Shown piece after piece: positions 26,547-34,745 of a DNA stretch of 64,000 nt. Source of the stretch: Methanolobus bombayensis (lineage in GTDB: Archaea > Halobacteriota > Methanosarcinia > Methanosarcinales > Methanosarcinaceae); NCBI RefSeq assembly GCF_017873415.1, contig NZ_JAGGKD010000004.1, positions 186,001 through 250,000 of the forward strand. The letters run 5' to 3'. The notes below the pieces were generated by a model. That model made no database searches. It worked only from the letters and a program-made list of their open reading frames with translations, and was not told the origin of the DNA. The stretch's first letter is position 1. Each line of letters begins with the position of its first letter. The position numbers and the translations under genes were made by a program.

Positions 26547-28832
26547 ATGAACATATCTGCAAGAACCTTGCTCTATACTTCACGTCCATCTATATATTTC
26601 CTTGAGAATAAGTATATGTCTGTGTATTCTGCTAGCTACAGTCAAATGGTTGGTACGAACACTGAAGCTGATTTTGAGTATAATGTTCCCCCTCAGGAAG
26701 GAAATGTTCCGGAATCTGCTGAAAACTTACTGGATGAACGGATTGGAATTCAGGAAATGCCTGCTACGGTGATTTCCGATGGGGATAAGAAAAAGAAGAA
26801 GGGAATACTTTCTGGTATAAGAAAAAAGAAAAAACCTGATAATGGCATTTCTGAACAGGAACATGACCATAACAAAAAAGCAAAAACAAAAAGATTCAGT
26901 TTAAGAAAGAAAATGAACAACTTCTCAGAGGAAACAGATTTTAATGAGGATGTTTCCCCTCAGGAAGGAATTGTTCCAAAACCTGCTGAAAACTTGCCGG
27001 ATGAAAACATTGACATGCAGGAAATGCCTGCTACGGTGATTTCCGATGGGGATAAGAAAAAGAAGAAGGGAATACTTTCTGGTATAAGAAAAAAGAAAAA
27101 ACCTGATAATGGCATTTCTGAGCAGGAACATAACCACAACAAAAAAACAAAAAGATTCAGTTTTAGAAAGAAAAAGAACGACCTCTTAGAGGAAACAGAC
27201 CTTAATGAGGCTGTTTCTATAAATGGGCAGGAAGAGGAGGTTGTGAATGATTCATCTATTTCTTTGATTCTTAAAAAGATTGAAAAAATAATAACCCCTG
27301 CTCCCGAAACTATCGAAGAGGCAGATTTCACTGTTGGCGAACTCTCAGTTCCTGCTCCCGGAGTTCCTCAAAAGGAAGTTAACATAACCTATGAAGTAAC
27401 TCCCGGAACTCAGTATGTTCATATCGAGTTTGACGGAGAGTCTCTTCAATACACATGCCTTGAACCTCCTCTAAGTGAATCCGAAGAGGAAGCACTTTTT
27501 ATCATCAAGAACGCTTTTGACAAAATGGCCCACTCTGAGATCCTTCTGGTAGAAGAGGAAGATCGTGTTGAGGCTTTGAGAGATAGGTTTGACCTTATCG
27601 TGGACATTTATCGTCTGAAACTCAGTGAAACCCAGAAAGACAAATTCTTCTATTATCTTCATAAAAAGTACATGGGTTTTGACAGGATGGATCTCCTGAT
27701 GAAAGACCCATATATAGAGGATATTACCTGTAACGGTCCTTATACTCCACTTTATGTAAACCACAGGGTTTACGGTTCAGTTGCAACGGATGTTATCTAT
27801 GAAGAGATCGAACTCAACAATTTTGTCATGAGGATGGCACAGGCAGCAGGCAGACATATTTCCGTACTTGAGCCTATCAGGGATGCAACTCTGGTTGATG
27901 GTAGCCGTGCAAACCTTACACTTGGAAAAGAGGTCACTAAAAGAGGTTCCACATTCACCATAAGGCGTTTCAGATCCAATCCGGTCTCATGTATAGACCT
28001 TATGAACTACAAGACCTATGATTCTATGGTTCTTGCATACTTCTGGCTTATGATAGAGTATAAAAGATCAGTTCTTGCAGCCGGAGGAACAGCATCAGGA
28101 AAAACTACAACCTTAAACGCTCTTGGTGCTTTCATCCCACCGGAATACAAAATTGTATCCATTGAAGATACTGCTGAAATGAACCTCATGCATCCGAACT
28201 GGACTCAATCCATCACAAGAGCTGGTTTTGGTGGCGGCGAAAGTGGAAAATCTGCAGGTGACATCGAACTTTTCGACCTGCTGAAAGCTGCTTTGAGACA
28301 AAGACCCGAATATATAGTAGTTGGTGAGGTTCGTGGTGCTGAAGCAGGTACGCTTTTCCAGGCTATTTCTGTAGGTCACCCTTGTATGGGAACTATCCAT
28401 GCAGGTTCAATTCATGAACTTCTCTCGAGGGTCGAGTCTGAGCCAATGAACGTGCCAAGGAATCTTTTTGCCAGTGTGGATATGGTCATCTTCAATTCCA
28501 TGATCAAAGTTGGAGAACATTTCCTCAGACGCGCACTCAGGATTGTGGAGATTGTGGAGCTGGATTCCGAACGTGGAGACTTGATCACCAATCCTGTGTT
28601 CAAATGGAACCCTGTTACTGATGAATACGAATACAGTGGTAGCAGTGCCATGTTTGATGCCATCAATGATGAATTTGGTATAGATCAGATGGAACTTGTC
28701 AAGGAAATGGGTATGAGGGCAAAGTATCTTGAATCCCTTGCTAATGGCGGTATAACTGAATATGAGGAAGTTGCCAGAGCTATCAGGAGGTATTCAAGAG
28801 AAAAAGATGAAATGGCGGAGATGGATCATTAA
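26547..28832 (+). CDS. Type II/IV secretion-type assembly ATPase (GspE/TadA/ArlI-like)
   Basis: A 761-residue hexameric ATPase that powers pilin insertion. The N-terminal 230 residues are charged, disordered-looking and contain a tandem duplication (see the repeat entry). The conserved core runs from about residue 260: PYIEDITCNGP, the Walker A GGTASGKTT with Lys at about 519, IEDTAEMNLMHPNW, then QRPEYIVVGEVRGAEAGTLF (Walker B) and TIHAGSIHELLSRVES (His box). This is the archaeal TadA/ArlI branch. Overlap of its stop with the next ATG shows coupling to the two membrane-platform genes. It probably assembles the pilin-type PstS and the pilin-like protein at 31968. The start codon is uncertain (26547 or 26616). 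Confidence 0.92.
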   Translation: MNISARTLLYTSRPSIYFLENKYMSVYSASYSQMVGTNTEADFEYNVPPQEGNVPESAENLLDERIGIQEMPATVISDGDKKKKKGILSGIRKKKKPDNGISEQEHDHNKKAKTKRFSLRKKMNNFSEETDFNEDVSPQEGIVPKPAENLPDENIDMQEMPATVISDGDKKKKKGILSGIRKKKKPDNGISEQEHNHNKKTKRFSFRKKKNDLLEETDLNEAVSINGQEEEVVNDSSISLILKKIEKIITPAPETIEEADFTVGELSVPAPGVPQKEVNITYEVTPGTQYVHIEFDGESLQYTCLEPPLSESEEEALFIIKNAFDKMAHSEILLVEEEDRVEALRDRFDLIVDIYRLKLSETQKDKFFYYLHKKYMGFDRMDLLMKDPYIEDITCNGPYTPLYVNHRVYGSVATDVIYEEIELNNFVMRMAQAAGRHISVLEPIRDATLVDGSRANLTLGKEVTKRGSTFTIRRFRSNPVSCIDLMNYKTYDSMVLAYFWLMIEYKRSVLAAGGTASGKTTTLNALGAFIPPEYKIVSIEDTAEMNLMHPNWTQSITRAGFGGGESGKSAGDIELFDLLKAALRQRPEYIVVGEVRGAEAGTLFQAISVGHPCMGTIHAGSIHELLSRVESEPMNVPRNLFASVDMVIFNSMIKVGEHFLRRALRIVEIVELDSERGDLITNPVFKWNPVTDEYEYSGSSAMFDAINDEFGIDQMELVKEMGMRAKYLESLANGGITEYEEVARAIRRYSREKDEMAEMDH
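26691..27218 (+). repeat. 267-bp in-frame tandem duplication inside the assembly ATPase gene
   Basis: Copy 1 is 26691-26957 and copy 2 is 26958-27218 (six bases shorter). A central stretch of more than 100 bases, coding from QEMPATVISDG to PDNGISEQEH, is almost or fully identical, so the duplication is recent. Each unit codes for an acidic segment followed by two Lys-rich clusters (DKKKKKG, RKKKK). Confidence 0.9.
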
Positions 28833-29749
28833 TGGTCAAAAACCAGGATGTTGATGTCCATCAGGCTTTCAATGATGGTACGACCAACAAGTATGTTGAG
28901 AAGTATAAAATGTTCTGCTATGTATTTGGTAAACACATAGATAAAAAACCCCAGGATGATATTGCTAAATCCCTTTACCAGGCCGACATGGTATTAACTC
29001 CAGGAATGTTCATGTCGCTGGCTCTTGTTACTGCAGCTATTGCTTCTGGAATTATATTTGTATTGTCGGTATTGCTTTTCCAAAACTCATCATCCCCACT
29101 TGTCTACATATCCGTGCTGACATTTCTCACATTCGGCCTGACAGTAAGTGGTTTTCCTTTCATGCTTTACAATAAGGTCTCAAACAAGAACATGAACATA
29201 GAACAGGAACTCCCATTCACATTAGGATACATGACCATACTTGCAAGCTCAGGTTCTTCACCTATGGATGTTATCAGGAAAGTTGCAATTGAGGATTATG
29301 GTGACGTTTCAGTTGAATTTGGTAAGGTAATGTACCGCGTGGATGTACTGGGTGAGGACGGTGTAAGTGCCATGAATCATCTTATACGGAACACGTCCTC
29401 AGAATCGCTAAGAGCTATATGCATTGATCTGGCCAATGCAATGCAGTCCGGTGGGGGCTTACGTACCTATCTTGAAATGAAATCACATGAACTTATGGAC
29501 ATGAGGCGAAAGATGCAACAGGAGTTCGTGGATTCTCTTGGAGTGTACGGTGAAGGTTATCTAAGTGGTGTAGTGATGAGTGTTGTACTTGTTGTCCTGA
29601 TGATTGTAGTCACAAGTGCTCTTGGAATTGATCTTGGTCCTTTTACAGCCAAACAGATGTTCCAGTTCTTTGTTTACTTCATGTTACCTTTTATTAACAT
29701 TATTTTTCTGCTTTTACTCTGGATGAAATATTCAAGGAGCACTCTATGA
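28832..29749 (+). CDS. T2SSF/TadC-type membrane platform protein 1
   Basis: A 305-residue protein of the type II secretion F family that forms the membrane base on which pilins are assembled. Hydrophobic pairs lie near residues 60-115, and again near 245-300; the cytoplasmic T2SSF helical domain between them contains LPFTLGYMTILASSGSSPMD and MRRKMQQEFVDSLGVYGEGY. It begins one base inside the ATPase stop and overlaps the next gene by four bases. Together with the second, longer platform protein it gives a two-component platform, as in archaeal pili and Tad systems. Confidence 0.88.
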   Translation: MVKNQDVDVHQAFNDGTTNKYVEKYKMFCYVFGKHIDKKPQDDIAKSLYQADMVLTPGMFMSLALVTAAIASGIIFVLSVLLFQNSSSPLVYISVLTFLTFGLTVSGFPFMLYNKVSNKNMNIEQELPFTLGYMTILASSGSSPMDVIRKVAIEDYGDVSVEFGKVMYRVDVLGEDGVSAMNHLIRNTSSESLRAICIDLANAMQSGGGLRTYLEMKSHELMDMRRKMQQEFVDSLGVYGEGYLSGVVMSVVLVVLMIVVTSALGIDLGPFTAKQMFQFFVYFMLPFINIIFLLLLWMKYSRSTL

Positions 29750-31104
29750 ATATTGAAAAATATCGTTTGCAGATAGAACGCTATATTCAGATACTAACGT
29801 TACGTTATGATGTAAAACGTGAGTATCTGACGTTGGGTATACCTGTATTTATTGCATTCATGATACTGCTTACAGCGGTTCTCACAGGCCATTCATTTGT
29901 CACTGATGAAGCAGCGGCAGGTGTGGCTGTAAGTGATGAAGATGCTGCAAGAAAAGCTGCATATGAGGCCCTGGTGGCCGAGATGGAAGCTGCAGAAGCA
30001 GCAGAAAGGGGTGAGGTGATTCCTGCAGAAAAAGAGGAGGTTGAACCGGAACCTGATGAAGAACAACCAAAAGATGATCTGGATCACATAATGGTCTTTG
30101 CTATACTGGTAGCTATAATCCCTTATTCTCTAGATTCTTTCCTTGAAAAGAAAAAATTGCAAAAAAGAGAGGTAGCCTTCAGTGAGTTCCTTTACAAGCT
30201 ATCAGAACTGATGAGGGGAGGTATTGACCCGGTAAAGGGATTCATCAACCTTTCAAAGACCAATCTTGGTGCTATCAGCAGTCATGCACAGGATGCAGCT
30301 TCTTCAATGGTGCTGGGTAGATCATTCGATGAATCCATGCATAAAATGTCAGAATCCATGAAAAGTCGTCTTGTGGCAAGATATATTGATGTAGTTGTTC
30401 AGGCTGCTTATACGGGTGGAAATGTTGCAGACCTTCTCTTTCGAACCTCTGAGGACATGAGGTCTGTTATAGCAATTCAGAGAGAAAAGGAAGCAAATCT
30501 GAAACAGTACATTGTTATATTTTACCTTGCACAGGGTATCATTATAATGCTTACATATATCCTTTCAACCTCTCTATTGCCTCTTATTCAAGGTGTTGGT
30601 ATGGAAATGCTTGGCGGTGCAGGTCTTTCTGATATAGATTTCGAGCGTGGCTTTTTCCATATGATAATACTGAATGCCCTGTTTGGTGGTCTTATTGTGG
30701 GATTGATCACAGAAGGTGAGATGAAACATGGCTTCAAACATTCTGCAATATTGATAGCCTTGAGCTATGTTGCATGTGTTACACTTCTGTTACCGGCAGG
30801 TGCAGGCGGTTCTTACATGATAAATGTAATTTCAGGTGATGGTCAGGAAGTAATGGGTGGTATTCCATTACAGGATCCAATTGTATTCAATGTTACTGAT
30901 ATGGATGGTAATCCTGCTGCAAATACATTCGTGAAATTATCAATAAATCCTTCTGGAACAATAACAAGTTCCATGACGGAAGATGATGGCACCATGGCAG
31001 TGACGCCAATCCCTGGTTCAGAAGATGGTACATATATTGTCACTGCAACTGCAGGTGAATCAAAAGGAACAGCTACAATAATAGTTAAAGGATTTGATGA
31101 TTAA
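29746..31104 (+). CDS. T2SSF/TadC-type membrane platform protein 2 with extracellular Ig-like tail
   Basis: A 452-residue T2SSF protein. After an N-terminal helix (about 30-48) there is an acidic, Ala/Glu-rich insertion (about 60-105), then helices and the T2SSF domain (FLYKLSELMRGGIDPVKGF to RTSEDMRSVIAIQREKE). Further helices lie near 250-350. The last 90 residues, after a membrane helix, form a beta domain of the bacterial-Ig/carboxypeptidase-regulatory type (PIVFNVTDMDGNPAANTFVKLS ... TYIVTATAGES), which should face outside. That tail is not part of usual TadC proteins and could contact the filament or the cell wall. Confidence 0.85.
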   Translation: MNIEKYRLQIERYIQILTLRYDVKREYLTLGIPVFIAFMILLTAVLTGHSFVTDEAAAGVAVSDEDAARKAAYEALVAEMEAAEAAERGEVIPAEKEEVEPEPDEEQPKDDLDHIMVFAILVAIIPYSLDSFLEKKKLQKREVAFSEFLYKLSELMRGGIDPVKGFINLSKTNLGAISSHAQDAASSMVLGRSFDESMHKMSESMKSRLVARYIDVVVQAAYTGGNVADLLFRTSEDMRSVIAIQREKEANLKQYIVIFYLAQGIIIMLTYILSTSLLPLIQGVGMEMLGGAGLSDIDFERGFFHMIILNALFGGLIVGLITEGEMKHGFKHSAILIALSYVACVTLLLPAGAGGSYMINVISGDGQEVMGGIPLQDPIVFNVTDMDGNPAANTFVKLSINPSGTITSSMTEDDGTMAVTPIPGSEDGTYIVTATAGESKGTATIIVKGFDD

Positions 31105-31125
31105 GCACTTTCTTTGGAAGTGCTT
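31103..31125 (+). terminator. Hairpin overlapping the end of the assembly operon
   Basis: AAGCACTT and AAGTGCTT pair around a 7-base loop, starting within the stop codon of the platform gene. No T-run follows, so termination strength is uncertain. It lies between this operon and the convergent gene at 31168. Confidence 0.45.
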
Positions 31126-31167
31126 GTCCATCCTAAAAGGATTTTAAGTACAAATAAATGTAAAAGA

Positions 31168-31863
31168 TTAGCCAACCCTTTCTCTTGTATCCATTGTAAT
31201 TCCCTGACTTGTGACGTTATATGCTATCATCTTGTTCAGAGGGATACTTCCTTTCATCTTCGGGATATTGATAAAACGATTGATTTTGCCACCGGCATAC
31301 TCGGTCTTGAACTGGATGACACCATCAACCATGGATCTTATTATTTTCTCCGCTCTATCCGGAAGAATGCCGATATCTGCCGAGAGCAGAAATGTTATAT
31401 TTTCTTCTCTGCTGATATTTGCCAGAGCTTCGATAGTCTCAGAGATGACCTCTATCTCCTCATGGATGAAAAGTGAGGAGAACATGTCTATTATACAGAC
31501 ATCAGCATCTGTTATGTTGTGCAAAGGACCAGCATCCTTTCCATAGAGGCGACTGGTCAGCTTATGTCTTCTGTAACACATGTCAAGTAAGGATACAGGA
31601 TTTGAAAAATTACCGATGATGTTCAGTTCTTTAGGATGGTCCTTTATACCGAATTTGTTTAGTTCTTCTATTATGTCCTTTTCGGAATTCCTTGTGGAAA
31701 TATAGTGAACCTTCTTTCCGAGTTTCAGTGCATCGGAACTGATCTTGCGGAAGAAGACGCTTTTCACATCTCCAATGTCTTCTTCAATCAATAGTACCAC
31801 ATTGGAAGGTACGTTTTTTAAACCGAAGCTAGTCAGCACCATCAAATCACTAAAAGGAATCAT
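31168..31863 (-). CDS. ArlH/KaiC-like RecA-fold protein with degenerate Walker A
   Basis: A 231-residue single RecA-fold domain. The N-terminus aligns with KaiC/ArlH (VLTSFGLKNVPSNVVLLIEE) but the Walker A position reads EEDIGDVKS, with Lys kept and one Gly lost. The Walker B-like strand DVCIIDMFSSL follows near residue 125, and NITFLLSADIG after it. In the archaellum, ArlH is a stalk protein that binds ArlI and ArlJ, and nucleotide binding by it matters more than hydrolysis. Its place between the assembly genes and the pilin-like gene suggests a similar structural role here. It is divergent from 31968 with a shared control region. Confidence 0.7.
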   Translation of the reverse strand: MIPFSDLMVLTSFGLKNVPSNVVLLIEEDIGDVKSVFFRKISSDALKLGKKVHYISTRNSEKDIIEELNKFGIKDHPKELNIIGNFSNPVSLLDMCYRRHKLTSRLYGKDAGPLHNITDADVCIIDMFSSLFIHEEIEVISETIEALANISREENITFLLSADIGILPDRAEKIIRSMVDGVIQFKTEYAGGKINRFINIPKMKGSIPLNKMIAYNVTSQGITMDTRERVG

Positions 31864-31933
31864 TGTTTAAATCATTTTGGAATAAAATCGCTCAATCTAT
31901 AGAATATTGAGGGCTATATATATTATAGAAATA

Positions 31934-31945
31934 AAGTATATAATC
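31934..31945 (+). promoter_or_regulatory. TATA box of the pilin-like gene
   Basis: AAGTATATAATC is centred about 27 bases upstream of the ATG at 31968. The spacing predicts transcription starting at or next to that ATG, that is, a leaderless or nearly leaderless mRNA, and favours 31968 over the ATG at 31950. Confidence 0.55.
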
Positions 31946-31967
31946 GCTAATGCACTTCTCAACAGGG

Positions 31968-33074
31968 ATGGCTGGCAACGATACAATATCATTCATACGA
32001 AATGAACGTGGGGTCACTGTTGTGTTTGGAACCCTGTTACTGATACTTATTACGATAATCGCTGCCACAAGTGTTGCTTTTATCATATCCACTACGGAGA
32101 AACAGGCTATGGATCTTGAAAGTCATAAGGCAGCTGTTGAGAACGAGAAACTCAAAATAGTTTCCATTGATCCAGTTGGGGATGGTTCAAACTGGGAATC
32201 CATTGACCTGAAAATTCTTAATTTAAACACACAGGATTCATACATTTCAGCAATAAGGATCAATGACGGTTATTTCCGTTATTACCGCGCCTATGAAGCT
32301 GATATTTCAGGTGATTTTGACACTTATAATGACTACCCTGCAGTTTATAATGCAAATCACAAGTTAAAGATTCCTGCCACTAAAAGCAAAAACGTCCATT
32401 TGAATTTTTCTGATATAGATATTCAGGGAACTGAAACTATTGACACTTCTGCATGGACAAACAACAGTCAGGATTTTGCATATTCTCTTGAAAAACATCC
32501 CCAGGATGCTTATGGTGATTATCCGTATAATTTTAATCTTACCTATATAAACGGAACAAATTGTATAAAAAGCGGTAACGTAACAATTGATGACGAAAAC
32601 CGTCAGATCACTTTTATCGGCACGGATTCAGGTGGACATCTCATTAATACTACAAAGTACAATATTACTTATTCACTGAATTTCCCACCATATCCCGTCA
32701 ATAAGCCTTTTGAAAATGACCCTGTCAGGGTTGAACTTATTACTTCATACATTAACGTTTTCAGAGAAGTTTTCACTCCTCCAATGCCATTGGCAGATGT
32801 TCAGTTCAGGGTGGAGTATCTACCCAGTGGAAATGGAAGTATCACCGATGAGTACCTTATACTTGATGCTTCGGATTCCATAGACTCAGATGGTTTCATT
32901 ACAGGTTACAAATGGACTGTATGGCAAGGTTCTGACCAGTATAATCTTTCAGGAATGGTTGTAAGGTACGATGAAACATCACTTTCTAACCTGACTATTG
33001 ACCTTAAGCTCACAGACGATGATGGTATGACCTCCAGACTAAGTGAGGTTTCAGGTAACATAACAATTCTGTAA
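31968..33074 (+). CDS. Pilin-like surface protein with C-terminal PKD domain
   Basis: About 368 residues. The N-terminus has a charged leader ending FIRNERG, then the hydrophobic pilin helix VTVVFGTLLLILITIIAATS, as in archaeal class III signals; the mature protein would start at or near Val15. A long beta-rich middle with N-glycosylation sites follows. The last 85 residues resemble a PKD domain: ILDASDSIDSDGFITGYKWTV and LTDDDGMTSR. Such a protein could be a minor pilin or filament adaptor working with the assembly ATPase and platform genes on the left. The start choice rests on the TATA spacing. Confidence 0.8.
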   Translation: MAGNDTISFIRNERGVTVVFGTLLLILITIIAATSVAFIISTTEKQAMDLESHKAAVENEKLKIVSIDPVGDGSNWESIDLKILNLNTQDSYISAIRINDGYFRYYRAYEADISGDFDTYNDYPAVYNANHKLKIPATKSKNVHLNFSDIDIQGTETIDTSAWTNNSQDFAYSLEKHPQDAYGDYPYNFNLTYINGTNCIKSGNVTIDDENRQITFIGTDSGGHLINTTKYNITYSLNFPPYPVNKPFENDPVRVELITSYINVFREVFTPPMPLADVQFRVEYLPSGNGSITDEYLILDASDSIDSDGFITGYKWTVWQGSDQYNLSGMVVRYDETSLSNLTIDLKLTDDDGMTSRLSEVSGNITIL

Positions 33075-33098
33075 GAATAATTTAAAGGAAGGATTCAC

Positions 33099-34154
33099 AT
33101 ATCAGATAAAAGAAAGATCCAGCTAACAGGTGGTTCTACCTATATTGTTTCCCTTCCCATTGGATGGGTAAGGGAAGGCGGACTTACTGCAGGTGACACA
33201 GTACTTCTCACAGTAAGACCTGACAGGTCGCTGCTTATAACTTCTGATCAGAGCAAACTGAAAAAGAATGTTCGTTCAAAGATCGATATGATAGCATCTG
33301 AGGACCAGGAAGAGAATTTCAGGTTACTTGTTGCTAATTATCTTGTTGGTTATGATATCATTAGGATTATTTCTCCGGGAGGATTTTCTGCCGCAGAACG
33401 CAAATATCTGAAGGAATCTGCCCGAAGACGTCTTATTGGTATTGAAATTGTAGAAGAGACCAGGACAGAGATCACACTTCAGAATCTGTTGAACTTTCAG
33501 GACATTTCTCTTGAGAAGTCGCTTCAGAGTATGTTCCGTATCATTTTCTCCATGATGGAGGATTCCGTTGTGGCATTAAGGGAGTCTGATGTTGAACTTG
33601 CAAAGGATATTATCCAGAGGGACAATGATGTTGATAAGTTCTATCTTTTAAGTGTCAGGCAGATAAAGGCCGCACTGGATGATTCCACACTTGCGGGTAA
33701 GATCGGTATAAAGGATTCCAAGGATTGCCTCGGTTATCGTCTTATCATTAAACTCATGGAACGTATTGGTGATCATGTGCAGGGAATCTCTCACAGTGTG
33801 ATCCAGATGGATGGTGAAAAAGGGAACAATGATGATATTATTGAAATGGGCCTGCTTTCCCAGAAACTGTTCCAGGAATCATTCAGATCAGTAGTTGACA
33901 TAGATACCGATCTTGCCAATCATGTGATGAGAACCTCTAAACTTGCAATTTCACTTGGAAACAAGATAATCCAGCAGTCGGAGCATAGTGATAATGCATA
34001 TTGTCTTCCAAGAGAACGACAGAGAAAAATAATAGAGAGTTTCCAGCGTATATCCGAATACAGTGCGGATATAGCTGAAATGGTCATCAATATGAAGGCA
34101 ACTCATATCAAACAATCATTTTCAGAGGAAGCCCAGGCTCTCGAACAGGCTTGA
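33099..34154 (+). CDS. AbrB-domain PhoU-family regulator (copy 2), AUA start
   Basis: About 351 residues: an AbrB hairpin (SDKRKIQLTGGSTYIVSLP) and two PhoU repeats, with LMERIGDHVQGIS as the first metal-site motif. The frame has no ATG, GTG or TTG before the AbrB domain; it opens at 33081 after a stop. AAAGGAAGG at 33084-33092 is 6 bases before ATA at 33099, and alignment to copy 1 places the start exactly there. I therefore take AUA as initiator (AUU at 33093 is the alternative). It begins 24 bp after the pilin-like gene, so it is probably co-transcribed. Likely a transcriptional regulator tied to phosphate, as copy 1. Confidence 0.85.
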   Translation: MSDKRKIQLTGGSTYIVSLPIGWVREGGLTAGDTVLLTVRPDRSLLITSDQSKLKKNVRSKIDMIASEDQEENFRLLVANYLVGYDIIRIISPGGFSAAERKYLKESARRRLIGIEIVEETRTEITLQNLLNFQDISLEKSLQSMFRIIFSMMEDSVVALRESDVELAKDIIQRDNDVDKFYLLSVRQIKAALDDSTLAGKIGIKDSKDCLGYRLIIKLMERIGDHVQGISHSVIQMDGEKGNNDDIIEMGLLSQKLFQESFRSVVDIDTDLANHVMRTSKLAISLGNKIIQQSEHSDNAYCLPRERQRKIIESFQRISEYSADIAEMVINMKATHIKQSFSEEAQALEQA

Positions 34155-34517
34155 TCTGAAGGTGATAACCATCAGATTGTTGATCACAAGCACAAGTCCG
34201 AAAATGCTGACTCCTGTCTTTGAAATATTCCAGAGTTTCCTGGCATATGAGTGAACTGATGCTTTGATGGAACAGTAGTTCCAGTAGACTATCAGTAATA
34301 TCAGCATTTTGACAACCAGCAGGGACCATAGTCCATAAGTTGCCATTATACTTGAAAGAAATCCATTTTCCTCAAATCCGTATCCGTTGCTCAGTGCATG
34401 GAATGTTGTAAGGAAATCTCCGACTATATAAAGTAATATGATAAATCTGGCCTCGTAAAGGAATTCGTAAATCGCTTCTGTGTTGAACAACCCTTTCTTA
34501 ACATTTTTTGAGAGCAT
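34122..34517 (-). CDS. DUF5658-like small membrane protein
   Basis: A 131-residue protein with four membrane helices. VGDFLTTFHALSNGYGFEENGF (Asp, Thr-Thr, Gly, Glu-Glu-Asn) in the first half is the DUF5658 signature. Its 3' end overlaps the convergent AbrB-PhoU gene by 33 bp. The similar protein beside the other AbrB-PhoU gene (20276-20710) is in the same rather than opposite orientation. Function unknown. Confidence 0.78.
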   Translation of the reverse strand: MLSKNVKKGLFNTEAIYEFLYEARFIILLYIVGDFLTTFHALSNGYGFEENGFLSSIMATYGLWSLLVVKMLILLIVYWNYCSIKASVHSYARKLWNISKTGVSIFGLVLVINNLMVITFRSSLFESLGFL

Positions 34518-34745
34518 AGTTCCGTAGAAGCTTGCTCATATATATTGGTGGAATGTAGATAATTCTGCCAGCTGTGTTCATATTTTTCTTAAAATGTAAT
34601 AAATAAAACTAAAATATATATTGCAGATTAAAATTATATGTTTCTATATACTATATAAATTGTAGTAATAAAAAGCAATGTAACAATAGATAATTTAAAA
34701 GCAGTAATAACAAAAGAACAAAAAAGAAAATAAAGAGGTTGAATA

